Below are positions 1-9,081 of a DNA stretch of 64,000 nucleotides, one piece after another. This DNA comes from Nakazawaea peltata (lineage: Eukaryota > Ascomycota > Pichiomycetes > Alaninales > Pachysolenaceae). Under the pieces are notes generated by a model, which was not told where the DNA came from, did no database searches, and was given only the letters and a program-made list of their open reading frames with translations. The position numbers and the translations under genes are program-made. Location: contig BCGQ01000011.1 in NCBI GenBank assembly GCA_001599355.1, forward strand, positions 123,662 to 187,661, in the 5' to 3' direction. Position 1 is the stretch's first letter. The number at the start of each line of letters is the position of its first letter.

Positions 1-1795
1 ACATTTGATTCACCAAATTCTTGGATTCTTCAATCTCCAACTCTTGACGAGTCTCGTCTTCCAATGCCAGAAGTTCCTCTTTTTGAGTATTTACAGATGG
101 AGCATAGACTCTTCTACCCTCGTTCTTAGACACATTGATCGAGTTCTGAGCGTCGTCCAAGTAACTCTCTTCCTTCAATTCTCTGATATTCTTAGCATTC
201 TCCAGTTTAGCTCTCAGTTCGGCATTCTTCATGAAATCCATAGCCATCACACCTTTACCTAACTTATTTCTCAACCCTTCTTCGTCGGACATTTGATCAT
301 CTTTCTCCAAATCTGACAAATCTTTATCACTGTAATCACTCAGAGAGTCCCCATCTTCATCATATCCCATCATCTTAGATCTCAAACGTTCTCCTTGTCT
401 TAACATTTCCTCCATTTCTCCTCTCAGCTCCAGATCTTTGGACATTCCACTTTTGATCATCGATTTGGCCCACGAAGATTGGTTCTTATGCTTTAATGAC
501 ATTCTTTCTTTAGCACGTTTGATATCATGAGACTCTTGGTCACTCTCATCACCTTCTACTAACTCTTGGTTACGTTTGAGTTCCTTGTTTTTGATCTTAT
601 GATAAGTCTTGGACTTGATCTTCTTGACTCTCTTCAGTTTTCTCTCCTCTCTGAACATCAACTCTCTCATCAAACGTAACTCATTCTGTCTTTTCTTCAA
701 TTCTTCTTTTGACATTTTCAGTACTGCGATTTCTTCGAATTGAGATTCTTTTTTGGTATCGATCAATGCCGATTGCTCTAACATATCATTTACTTTATGT
801 TCCAACTCGGTCATAGGTTGTGTTGTTGGATCAAATGAAGTGACAGGAGGAGGAGCCGAGTCTTGGTCTTTCATCAGAGGGAAATTCAATACCTCGGCAC
901 GACGGTTTTCCTTAACAGTGTCTTCCCATTTGTTCACCTCTTCTATTTGGATCTCATATGCAGCTTTACGTTCATTTCTCTCGTGAATTCTTTGTGGTAA
1001 CGGCACATCAAGAGCTTTATTGGCAGAAGAAGTATCATCTTGGTCGATCAAAATGGCATCGTTACCCTCTACACCAGCAATCATATCGGCTAATGACAAT
1101 TTAGCTCCACTGGTAGGCAAGTTAAACTCATGTTCCTCAAGTTTGTAGTTGTTTAATTTCTTCTTCTCTCTTTTGAGGGAGTCCAGTTTTTGTAAGGATT
1201 GTTTAACGGCACTTAAGTCTACGTTATCTTCATCTGAAAATCCTTCAAAGACATCACTGTCACTTTCGCTATCACTCTCACTCTGACTTTCACTCTCCTC
1301 ATCGCTTTCACTTTCACTGTCACTCTCATTATCATCAAATACAATATCTTGATCCAGAGTCTTCTTAGATTTCTTACCAGATGCCAGTTTTTGGTCCAGA
1401 TCATCTAAATCCCACACTGCAGACAATGGCAACAATTCAGATTCATCTATACTCGAGTAACCCTCATCTTCATCACTATCCAATCCCAGCTTCTTCCTGT
1501 CTCTAATAGTTTGTGAGAATTTGGAATTCAACACATCGAAATCGTCGTCAGATCCTAACAGTTCGTCAGAGTCAAGTTCTTCATCTTCGAATTCCTCATC
1601 TTCATCCTCATCGTCTCCTGCTTCACCTTTTTGCATCAATTTACGAGCGTTAAGCACACCATTCCGAGGCTCGAACTCATCTCCTGAAGAATAATCGGAG
1701 TCGGCGCCACCTCTTCTCAGTTCTGCTTTTTCGGCAAGTTGAAATGCATCGAGAACTCTTCTCTGGGACTTCTTCTTCCCACTTTTCTTAGCCAT
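1..1795 (-). CDS. UTP14: U3 snoRNP / SSU processome protein Utp14 (3' end cut by window edge)
   Basis: Utp14 is a nucleolar component of the small-subunit processome and activates the helicase Dhr1 during 18S rRNA maturation. The reading frame opens at an ATG at 1795-1793 (protein starts MAKKSGKKKSQRRVLDA) and stays open to base 1, giving about 598 codons without a stop. The C-terminal part lies outside the window. Visible family features are the basic N-terminus, long acidic Asp/Glu/Ser stretches, the segment SGAKLSLADMIAG, the block ERNERKAAYEIQIEEVNKW, and MRELMFREERKLKRVKKIKS followed by AKERMSLKHKNQSSWAKSM. These match Utp14 in order. No intron is needed. The promoter has an RRPE-like box, as expected for a ribosome-biogenesis gene. 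Confidence 0.93.
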   Translation of the reverse strand, partial: MAKKSGKKKSQRRVLDAFQLAEKAELRRGGADSDYSSGDEFEPRNGVLNARKLMQKGEAGDDEDEDEEFEDEELDSDELLGSDDDFDVLNSKFSQTIRDRKKLGLDSDEDEGYSSIDESELLPLSAVWDLDDLDQKLASGKKSKKTLDQDIVFDDNESDSESESDEESESQSESDSESDSDVFEGFSDEDNVDLSAVKQSLQKLDSLKREKKKLNNYKLEEHEFNLPTSGAKLSLADMIAGVEGNDAILIDQDDTSSANKALDVPLPQRIHERNERKAAYEIQIEEVNKWEDTVKENRRAEVLNFPLMKDQDSAPPPVTSFDPTTQPMTELEHKVNDMLEQSALIDTKKESQFEEIAVLKMSKEELKKRQNELRLMRELMFREERKLKRVKKIKSKTYHKIKNKELKRNQELVEGDESDQESHDIKRAKERMSLKHKNQSSWAKSMIKSGMSKDLELRGEMEEMLRQGERLRSKMMGYDEDGDSLSDYSDKDLSDLEKDDQMSDEEGLRNKLGKGVMAMDFMKNAELRAKLENAKNIRELKEESYLDDAQNSINVSKNEGRRVYAPSVNTQKEELLALEDETRQELEIEESKNLVNQM

Positions 1796-1879
1796 GTTGA
1801 ATTTAGTCTTGCCACACCGCTGTTACTTGAAAGATCTATCTGATTCTCATCTCTTCTCATCTGGTAAAATTTTTTAGAT

Positions 1880-1889
1880 AAAATTTTTC
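1880..1889. promoter_or_regulatory. RRPE-like element upstream of UTP14
   Basis: AAAATTTTTC lies 85 bp upstream of the UTP14 start and matches the rRNA-processing element core (AAAATTTT) common in yeast ribosome-biogenesis promoters. CTCATCTC, one base off the PAC element CTCATCGC, lies nearby at about 1847-1854. Assignment is by similarity and position only. Confidence 0.4.
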
Positions 1890-1950
1890 GTGAGCAGAAA
1901 ATGAAAATGGAGATGATGGCTTCTTTGGAGGAAGAAATTAGAAAAACATT

Positions 1951-2076
1951 AAGGAAAATAGTAGGGAAAATAGTAGGGGAAATTAGTAGGGGAGTAGTGA
2001 GGAAAAGTAGTAGCAAGAAGTAGAGGAAATAGTAAGGAAAAGTAGTAGGGAGAAGTAGGGAAATTAATAGGAGGGA
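1951..2076. repeat. Purine-rich GTAGGGAAA repeat, left arm of inverted repeat
   Basis: Many degenerate copies of AGTAGGGRAA occur on the + strand. The reverse-complementary array lies at 2206-2325. An exact 19-bp inverted match pairs 1972-1990 with 2304-2322. The array sits in the intergenic region between the UTP14 start and the PRE8 stop. Confidence 0.8.
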
Positions 2077-2205
2077 GCGGGGAGATCAATTGTATCCGTA
2101 ACTATTTTCCTTAGTAATTTGCATTACTGATTTTCTTTACTTTTATCTTAATGCTATCTGTCTACTATCGTACCACTATCTATCTACTATCGCTTACTAT
2201 TTCTT

Positions 2206-2325
2206 ATTACTTTCCCCTACTAATTTTCCCTACTTTTCCCTACTATTTTTCCCTACTAATTTTCCCTACTGATTTTCCCTACTGATTTTCCCTACTACTT
2301 TTCCCTACTAATTTCCCCTACTTTT
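2206..2325. repeat. Pyrimidine-rich TTTCCCTAC repeat, right arm of inverted repeat
   Basis: About nine tandem copies of TTTTCCCTACT with short variable spacers are present. This is the complement of the purine-rich array at 1951-2076, so the two can fold into an imperfect long hairpin or cruciform around a loop of about 130 bp. No gene is seen between 1796 and 2508. Confidence 0.8.
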
Positions 2326-2508
2326 CTTGCCTCTCTTTACCATGGAACCAAAATATTCAGGATCATCACTAAGCCGAGTTGAAACTTCACTATGGCCAAC
2401 ACTTACACTTACAATAGAGTCTTCTACCAGCTCATTATGATCATCCTACAAAATACAATCCCCCGAATAACTACACAATCTTCTACATCTCTTATCCTAA
2501 ACATCCAT

Positions 2509-3317
2509 TCACAAGGAATCTAATCTATCATTGATCTCTTGAGGAGTCAATTTTCTGAATCTAGGGCCTGCAACTCCTTCAGCACCTTGGAATCCCAACA
2601 GCATCTCATCTTCCAGTCCAATAACACTAATCTCAATAGTATTACCATTCATTTCTCCCTCAATACTCTCTTTCAAAGTCAACAAAGCAATATGAATAGC
2701 ATCTTCCAACTCTAATTCATCATTCCATCTCTTTTCAAGGAATGTCTTAGCCAGACTGGCATTCTTACCGATCAGAGTCAGTTTCCATGGGAAATAAGAT
2801 CCAGAAGGATCAATTTGGTATAACATGAATTCATTTTGTTCATCGTAAGCACCGAGCAATAATGACACTCCATAAGGTCTTACACCTCCACTCTGTGTCA
2901 GCTCTTGCATGATCTTTGCAATATCCAGTGTCAATATCTTTGCAGGTGGGTATTCATTATAAATACGTTTATATTTGGTATGCGAAACCCTTCTAGAGGC
3001 GTCTACAAGTACTCTGAAATCAGGTCCCATTCCAGAATAAGTCATCCCGACATTAGGAGTGATATCCACGATCTTACTTTCCACGTCACCATTGATCAAT
3101 TCCGATGCTGTTCTCTTCTCGGTAGCTAAAACAATACCATTTGTAGCCTTGATTCCCAACGACGTCACACCTTGACTAACCGCCTTCAAAGCATATTCGA
3201 TTTGTACTAATTTACCACTACAATTCTGTTAGTAATCACTTTCAATCGACCCCAATTTTCACTCAAAACTTACCTAGGAGAGAATGTGGTCAAAGAAAAC
3301 GAGTATCTGTCAGCCAT
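2509..3317 (-). CDS. PRE8: 20S proteasome subunit alpha 2 (one intron)
   Basis: Outer-ring alpha subunit of the 20S proteasome. The CDS is the complement of 2509-3217 joined to 3274-3317. Exon 1 (44 nt) encodes MADRYSFSLTTFSP plus part of a Ser codon. The 56-nt intron 3218-3273 has GTAAGT, TACTAAC and TAG. The spliced protein is 250 residues, the same as yeast Pre8, with the alpha-type N-terminus FSPSGKLVQIEYA, then GVTSLGIKATNG, YSGMGPDFRVLVD and SGGVRPYGVSLL. Four CTG codons (2901-2899, 2781-2779, 2775-2773, 2754-2752) fall on family alanines, as in WKATAIGK, and support CUG=Ala. The exon 1 start was chosen because exon 2 alone lacks the conserved N-terminal helix. Confidence 0.96.
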
Positions 3318-3390
3318 TTTACCGGTGTTTGTTCACAATTGACCTTCTTTTCAACTCGCTACCGCTCTCAATTGAACTTGTGAAAGAAAA

Positions 3391-3399
3391 GGTGGCGAT
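3391..3399. promoter_or_regulatory. Rpn4/PACE-like element upstream of PRE8
   Basis: GGTGGCGAT lies 74 bp upstream of the PRE8 ATG. It keeps the GGTGGC core of the proteasome-associated control element GGTGGCAAA bound by Rpn4. Position and gene type fit; binding is inferred. Confidence 0.4.
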
Positions 3400-3425
3400 T
3401 TTTTTGTATATTTTTCGCGAGTTTT

Positions 3426-3525
3426 CCGAGGGTGCGTTAAAGGGAGAGGAAGTTTGGCATGGCTTTTTTTCCGGGGGTATTCCGAGGGTATTCCGAGGGT
3501 TCTACTGGGGCAGTTCTCCGAGGGT
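3426..3525. repeat. Cluster of CCGAGGGT octamers
   Basis: Exact CCGAGGGT occurs at 3426-3433, 3482-3489, 3493-3500 and 3518-3525, with a CCGGGGGT variant at 3471-3478. The cluster lies 109-208 bp upstream of the PRE8 ATG and downstream of the U2AF gene. The same octamer clusters again at 29213-29256. It is probably a transcription-factor site array. Confidence 0.65.
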
Positions 3526-3575
3526 AGGGGATGGAAGAGACGGTCATTGAGACCGGTTTATTATAAGTATACAGT

Positions 3576-4351
3576 TTAATATGCCAAGGATTCAGGTTCT
3601 TCAGGTCTTGGTTTCACTTCTTGACGTTGAGATCTCGGTTGGAATTGTTTCTTTTGGGATGCAAATAATGATTTCTTCAATTCTGGGTTGACACTTTTCA
3701 CGTGCCAGAAATTACAATGGGCATCTCTTGGGCAAGAACCAGAAGTTTGGTAAGTACCACAGATAGCTTCTTCAAATTTGGATACTGGAGATAATTCCAC
3801 AAAGATAGGTCTCTGATCATACCAACGACCATTCATATCTTGAAATGCACGTTCCAGGTCTTGTTCTCTGGCAAATTTCACAAATACATTCCCATTCAAA
3901 TGGTTGAAATTCTCGGTGACTTCTAAATCTTCCACTTTACCATATTTCAAGCTGAATTCGCAGAAAATGTCTTTATAGAACTCCTCGAAATGATCCCGAA
4001 GTTGTTGCTCTGTCATAGAACCAGTATATATATATTTTGGAGGAAGTTCATGCTTTGACTCCACAAATTTCTTCTTCAGTTCTGCTGCTTCGAGACTGAG
4101 GTTGATGGCCTCTTCATTGGCCTCTTCTGCCTTCTGTTTCTCCCATACTGGGTTTCTGTACATATTAGGCATCATTAATACTCTAGAATAGGTCGGTTTT
4201 TGATGTTGTCTGGAACATCTATCTCCATGACGACACACTCCAATTTTGGAATAAAATGTACTGGTTAAATATAGTTAGTATGAGGTATGAGAAGGTCCAA
4301 CTTTGAACTGAAAACTTACCATATCTGAGAGTCACCGTTTCTATAACTCAT
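3576..4351 (-). CDS. uaf2: Splicing factor U2AF small subunit (U2AF35-like, one intron)
   Basis: Recognises the 3' splice-site AG as part of U2AF. The CDS is the complement of 3576-4260 joined to 4320-4351, 238 residues. The 59-nt intron 4261-4319 has GTAAGT, TACTAAC and CAG. Domains in order are a CCCH zinc finger (C11-x8-C20-x5-C26-x3-H30, where Cys11 is completed by the splice), an RRM-like UHM domain at about residues 55-150, and a second CCCH finger (CGTYQTSGSCPRDAHCNFWH). The layout and length match S. pombe Uaf2 and human U2AF35. Saccharomyces cerevisiae lacks this gene, so its retention says something about splicing here. The intron in its own 5' end could allow feedback control. Confidence 0.92.
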
Positions 4352-4610
4352 ATTGAATCGAAATCTTTAGTAGGTAATGCAAACTGCTGGTATAAAACTC
4401 TATGGTCTCTTTATAAGCGCCTGTGCAAAACCCCTGTGCTCTCTTTATAATCGCCATCTTATATTTTATAGGGAAGGTGTATTAAATTTCCTAATTTGGA
4501 ATGAAAAATTTTATTAGTAAATCGGGAATTCAAACCCAACGTCTAATCTGAGACAAGGTTTCTACAGTTGAGATGAATAGTAGAGATGAAATATTAAGGT
4601 ATAAATAGAT

Positions 4611-5962
4611 CTATTTTTGCTCGTAGAATCTTCTGTACTTGTCGTCGATGTTAGTCAAGTAGTAAGTACCCTTGGAGATATGTTCAATGGATCCCTTTGG
4701 AGCGTAATCTTTTTGCAAGTGGATCAGTTCTCTTAAGGCGATGGCTTCTTCGTATTCCTTTGGAGATTTGGTGGTTCTCAGAGCCAATTTCAGAGGCAAG
4801 TCCAAGGTCTTTACAATCTTGGAGACATCGCCCTTGATTTGGACACTGAAGATAGAAGCAGCTAAACCAGAACCGTAAGAGAACATTCCAATTCTCTTGT
4901 TGGTCAAGTCATCCTTGGAGAAGGTCAACAAGGAAGCAAGGGAAGTCCAGACAGATGCAGTATATGTGTTACCGACATTTGTGGCGAATTCCAAGGATGG
5001 CAGAACCTTGGAGGCAAAGGCTTGCTTGTTAGCAGAAGAGTAAGCCTTGACATCATAAGTCTCTGGGGCAGTCTTCTTAGCAACATCATCCAAATAAGTT
5101 AATAAAGCGTATGACTTGGTGACCAACTTACAGTTTGGAACGTGGAAAGCATTGTAATCGAAGAAATCAACACCAACGGTCTTGTCATCCAATGGAGTCT
5201 TGACCAATCCCTTCTTGATGGCCTTCTTGGAGTATGTGTGGTAACAAGACTTAAGAGCATCTGTGTAACAGTTCAAAGAGAAGTGACCATCGACAACTGG
5301 GTATTCAACAGTGAAGTTTGGCTTATAGAAATCGTAAGCGTGCTCGATGTGAGAACCGTGAACTGGGTCGAAAACAATTGGAGCATCTGGGCCGATCAAC
5401 ATGGCAATGGTACCAGCACCTCCAGTTGGTCTAGCAGCACCCTTGTCGTAAATCAGGATGTCACCACAGACGACAATAGCGTCTCTACCGTCCCAAGAAG
5501 AACTGTCAACCCAGTTGACAGCGTTGAAGACAGCGTTAGTTCCACCGTAACAGGCATTGACAGAGTCAACACCTTCAACGTCAGGGTTCTCCTTGAACAA
5601 TTGCATCAAGACAGACTTAACAGACTTGGACTTGTCCAACAAAGTTTCAGTACCAACATCCAATCTACCAATCTCGTTGGTGTCAATGTTGTTCTTGGTG
5701 ATCAAGTTGTTCAATACGGTCAAACACATAGAGTAGATGTCTTCTCTGTCGTTGACGAAACCCATGTTGGTTTGACCTAAACCGATGGTGTACTTTCCTG
5801 AGCTGACACCATCGAATTGCTCCAAATCAGCTTGGTTGACAGCCTATAAACGTATTTGTTAGTTACGGCGCTTCGCCATCAAAATAAAGTCGCGTTACTA
5901 CTTACCTCACTTGGAATGTAGACCTCAATGGCCTTGATACCGATATTTTCTGGACGGGACAT
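4611..5962 (-). CDS. ERG13: Hydroxymethylglutaryl-CoA synthase (one intron)
   Basis: Condenses acetyl-CoA and acetoacetyl-CoA to HMG-CoA, the committed early step of the mevalonate/ergosterol pathway. The CDS is the complement of 4611-5843 joined to 5906-5962. Exon 1 encodes 19 residues ([19 protein letters not shown]). The 62-nt intron 5844-5905 has GTAAGT, a CTAAC branch site and TAG. The 429-residue product is shorter than the 491-residue S. cerevisiae enzyme because it lacks the N-terminal extension. The active-site Cys motif is NACYGGTNA, with [15 protein letters not shown] and YSGxGLAAS-type C-terminal motifs ([10 protein letters not shown]). An internal TTG at 5825 is not a start, because splicing restores the conserved N-terminus. 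Confidence 0.96.
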
Positions 5963-6122
5963 GTTGTTATACAGTAAGCGAGAGTTCTATTATCCTCCAG
6001 AACGATCTTTGATCCGAAAGGCCTCTATAATAATAGTTGAGTATTATACCCCTTTAGCTAAATAGACTAAGATTCGACCCGCTCCTTTTTATAAGGTGAA
6101 AAAAAAGTTTTTCGACGCATCG

Positions 6123-6129
6123 TCGTATA
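6123..6129. promoter_or_regulatory. Sterol regulatory element-like site (Upc2 type) upstream of ERG13
   Basis: TCGTATA, the core of the Upc2/Ecm22 sterol response element in S. cerevisiae, lies 161 bp upstream of the ERG13 ATG. A 7-mer is expected several times by chance in this window. Support comes from its recurrence before ERG9 and the sphingolipid desaturase. Confidence 0.4.
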
Positions 6130-6165
6130 CAAAATTTGTTAGGGAGATTTGTTAAATGTTGGGAT

Positions 6166-6230
6166 GTGAAGGGTAGGGGGAGAGGGGTAGAGAGGGGTAG
6201 AGAGGGGAGAGAGGTGAAGAGGGGAGAGAT
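6166..6230. repeat. Purine-rich GGGGTAGAGA tract
   Basis: Almost pure purine run on the + strand built from GGGGTAGAGA and GGGGAGAGA units, about 200-270 bp upstream of ERG13. It is a simple low-complexity repeat. Confidence 0.6.
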
Positions 6231-6617
6231 GATAAGTTGTAGAGAATATGGGTAGAGTATAGTGGGTATGGAAGGATAAATCATTTAAATTACAAATTGT
6301 AGATATTTACATAGCCTCTTCCTTCTTTAGCATTCTCCCCTATCTGTTCGTAGCGTCGTTTATAAATCTGTATTTACTCGCTCATGCGCATCGCTTGGTG
6401 GAAGCGAGGAAGAATCTGACGATAGTTAAGATTTCAGGTGTGGTACTGGGGAGAGGGACAGCATAAGGGAAGTATAGGGGGGAGGGGGATATTGAGCGGA
6501 AATGCAGGAGATGAGAATAGACGTTTATTCATATATAGTTCTTAAGTAATATCATTGAATTACGGTAATTACGGTAATTTAACGTCCTTTTACTCCTCTT
6601 CTTGCAGCCCTTATCTT

Positions 6618-6630
6618 ACATCATAACACC
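6618..6630 (-). repeat. Interstitial telomere-like box
   Basis: Reverse complement GGTGTTATGATGT, identical to 13 bp of the terminal 28-bp repeat. It lies 656 bp upstream of ERG13. Confidence 0.75.
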
Positions 6631-6852
6631 AAATCCCAGGATTATTTGCGATTATTTTCCCTTGCGCCGCACCTTTGATAAGCAACAAAAGGGGCGATAA
6701 TTTGTGTTCTTTCTTACTAAACCTACAAAGTGAATGCGCCACTGTTCTACTTTCTAATCTTCTGTTTCTTGCACTCCAAGCTACTACACTACAACTATAC
6801 CCCATAGCCACACTCTTACAACATTACCTTCAAATCAAGATATTTATTTTAT

Positions 6853-8466
6853 TTAATGGAATAACGTAGATAAACGCAATCTCCAGTATGTTGGAGACCA
6901 CATCGAGATATAATTCGATGGTTCAAGACCCAAATAATACAGAGTATTGAACTTGGCACGTTCATACAATTGTTGATGATCCCATCCCTTAGTATCTTTT
7001 ACCCCGTATAAAGTTTCCAAATATTTTTGTAATTCCTCATTTGACCAGCTGCTGAGGTAATCCAAGTACTTTTTCAGGCTTGTAGCGGTTCCTGCAGCTG
7101 CTTCCTTGGCACTGTCCATAGCAGATCCTACTTTGTCTTCGATCTCCATTTTCTTGTAATTCTCGGTGATGGAATCCTGGGTGGAGGAGTAGATTTCCAA
7201 GGCTTTGTTACGTAAGTCGTCGTAACTCAAGTCACTGGCAACATCTCCGTAACTACTCAACCAACCTTTTAATTGGTCTACTGACCATCCTTCGAACAAT
7301 TGGTTGGTAGAGAATGAAGGCATCTTCAATTTTCTCGATTTGTACTTCTTAGCCAATTTGACCAAGTCAGACTTAGTAGCAAATACTGGAACCTTGACAC
7401 CTCTAGCCTTCAAAAACTCAGACAATCTTTGTTTTGGCCATTTCTCAACATCAATCATAAAAGTATCATTGATAACTTCAGATCCATGACCCAAGATTGG
7501 ACTGACACTTGACTTGGTGTACTCGATCCAAGAAGCGATATCTGATTTGACAGCCTCTTTGTTCTCCTTGACAAGGGCAATCAACTCCTCTCTTTTGTTG
7601 TAGGCTTCAGGAGGAACCTCAACTTCATGGTATGCCAACCAAGCCTTCAGTTGCAGGTCTGACCAATTGTTGAGGAACTCGTCCTTAACACCAGAAGCTT
7701 GGTCGATCAATTGTTCTTGATCAGGCAAGTCCATGGAGTTGAACAAATCGTAAACAGAATCCTTCAGAGAGACAGAGGCTGGGTAAATGTTGTTGCGGAC
7801 AAGTTTCAACAAAGCATCACGGTCCTTGGAATATTTACCTTGAACGGCAATATTTTGCTTTTGTAACCAATTCTTCATGTCATCAACACTCCAGGTCTCA
7901 AACAACCAGTTACCTGGGTAATAACCAGAGGCTTTAGCATTCTTGCTAAGTTTGGAATAATTCTTTTTAGCCAAAACAGCCAATTCGTCTTTGCTTGATT
8001 TGGCATTGTATTTGATCTTGTTCTTCAGGAGCAAGGTCTGCAACTCAGCCTTGGACCAAGTGTCAAAGACCCAGTCTGAAACCGCGGTTTTGGTATCTTT
8101 TTTAGCTGGCTTAGTAAGGTACTCATAGGATTTAGATACTTGTTCAGATACAAAATCTGGATATACATAACCCAATACAGTATCCTTAAAATCTAAAACG
8201 TTCTCCTTCCAGGATTCGACTCCTTGACTGAGTTGAGCCTCATATTTGGACCCGGCATCATAAAGTTTGGTCAATTCAGTGAGAGCTGCTTTTTGCAATT
8301 CCTCCAAGCTGCTGGAGTCACTCTTCACCTTAACGTTACGGTCATATAAAAATTGTTGTAAATCATTTTTATCCCAATTAGTTAAGGAGTCGCGTAAGTC
8401 AGGCAATTGGGCAGAGGTCAATGCCATCAAAGATGACAAACAGATCAAAGTTTTAGTTAATTTCAT
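6853..8466 (-). CDS. MSC1: Msc1/Ish1-type stress protein with repeated Ish1 domains
   Basis: Protein of 537 residues with an N-terminal signal peptide (MKLTKTLICLSSLMALTSAQ). It has several Ish1-type helical repeats of the form W-S-x-x-x-L-x-x-W/F-L, for example WDKNDLQQFLYDRNV, WSKAELQTLLLKNKI, WSVDDMKNWLQKQNI, WSDLQLKAWLAYHEV, WPKQRLSEFLKARGV, WSVDQLKGWLSSYG and WSNEELQKYLETLYG. These repeats and the length match S. cerevisiae Msc1 (513 aa) and S. pombe Ish1, which act at the ER or nuclear envelope in stress. The exact role here is inferred from family. The ATG at 8466 directly precedes the signal peptide. The gene faces the same way as ERG13. Confidence 0.85.
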   Translation of the reverse strand: MKLTKTLICLSSLMALTSAQLPDLRDSLTNWDKNDLQQFLYDRNVKVKSDSSSLEELQKAALTELTKLYDAGSKYEAQLSQGVESWKENVLDFKDTVLGYVYPDFVSEQVSKSYEYLTKPAKKDTKTAVSDWVFDTWSKAELQTLLLKNKIKYNAKSSKDELAVLAKKNYSKLSKNAKASGYYPGNWLFETWSVDDMKNWLQKQNIAVQGKYSKDRDALLKLVRNNIYPASVSLKDSVYDLFNSMDLPDQEQLIDQASGVKDEFLNNWSDLQLKAWLAYHEVEVPPEAYNKREELIALVKENKEAVKSDIASWIEYTKSSVSPILGHGSEVINDTFMIDVEKWPKQRLSEFLKARGVKVPVFATKSDLVKLAKKYKSRKLKMPSFSTNQLFEGWSVDQLKGWLSSYGDVASDLSYDDLRNKALEIYSSTQDSITENYKKMEIEDKVGSAMDSAKEAAAGTATSLKKYLDYLSSWSNEELQKYLETLYGVKDTKGWDHQQLYERAKFNTLYYLGLEPSNYISMWSPTYWRLRLSTLFH

Positions 8467-8751
8467 CTTCGTTTTATCTTTGTCTTTCTTAATGTATTAG
8501 GAAGGGTCAATGGCGAGATCTACGGTATTTATATCAGATAGTGTTCGTAGCATGAAATTCCGGGGTAGCAGCAACTAAAAATACTTGCTCTAGCCCTTGC
8601 ATTTCTATATGAAGCCCACACACCCCCAATTTTGACGCTTGCTTTATTTCGTATATTGCTCAACATAGAAAGCAAGCGTGATCGGATGAGGCAGAACCAC
8701 GTTTATTCAGCAAGGAGCAGGAATAATTTGCTTAATGATGAACGGCTGAAT

Positions 8752-8775
8752 CTAGGAGACTAGGAGACTAGGAGA
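8752..8775. repeat. CTAGGAGA x3 tandem octamer
   Basis: Three perfect head-to-tail copies of CTAGGAGA, in the promoter region shared by MSC1 and the first MFS gene. Confidence 0.8.
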
Positions 8776-8952
8776 CTTCAGGTATCTCCAAGAAATGTAA
8801 CTTGCAATATTTATTATCCTCACCAAAATTAAATCTCTCCATAGTTATTAGTAAGATCGGCAACAAAATAACTGCCGAAAACGTTTTCTAAGCTTCCATT
8901 TGACAGATTTTTATGCGCCGAACACTTTAAACCTTTTTCCCTCGCAGTGACA

Positions 8953-8976
8953 ACCGATGAACCGATGAGCCGGTGA
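8953..8976. promoter_or_regulatory. ACCGATGA x3 tandem octamer, possible Zn2Cys6 operator
   Basis: Two exact ACCGATGA copies and one GCCGGTGA copy, about 105-130 bp upstream of the first MFS ATG. CCG triplets in direct repeat are the kind of site read by fungal Zn2Cys6 regulators of drug exporters. The regulatory role is inferred. Confidence 0.4.
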
Positions 8977-9081
8977 GTTAATAATAACGCACAAACGAGT
9001 GCATCGGTTGTTAAAATACAATTATATATAAAGGGGGCTATTTCTTGAAGAAAGTCGAATCCGTAGGTCATCGAATACAAA

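Larger units (their letters stand above)
5963..6852. other. Intergenic region: ERG13 promoter and MSC1 3' flank
   Basis: No supported gene in about 890 bp. It holds a TCGTATA sterol-element-like site (6123-6129), a purine-rich GGGGTAGAGA tract (6166-6230) and a telomere-like box (6618-6630). Open frames here are short and have no family resemblance. Confidence 0.6.
8467..9081. other. Divergent intergenic region between MSC1 and the first MFS gene
   Basis: It holds three exact tandem CTAGGAGA octamers (8752-8775), a TTAGTAA Yap1-type site (8848-8854), a second tandem octamer array ACCGATGA x3 (8953-8976, third copy with two changes) and a TATA box TATATATAAA (9025-9034), 48 bp before the MFS ATG. 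No gene is seen. Confidence 0.6.

Noticed and set aside
5142-5780. 212-codon + strand frame opposite ERG13
   Set aside because: Antisense shadow of a highly conserved gene; composition and lack of motifs show it is a codon-bias by-product.
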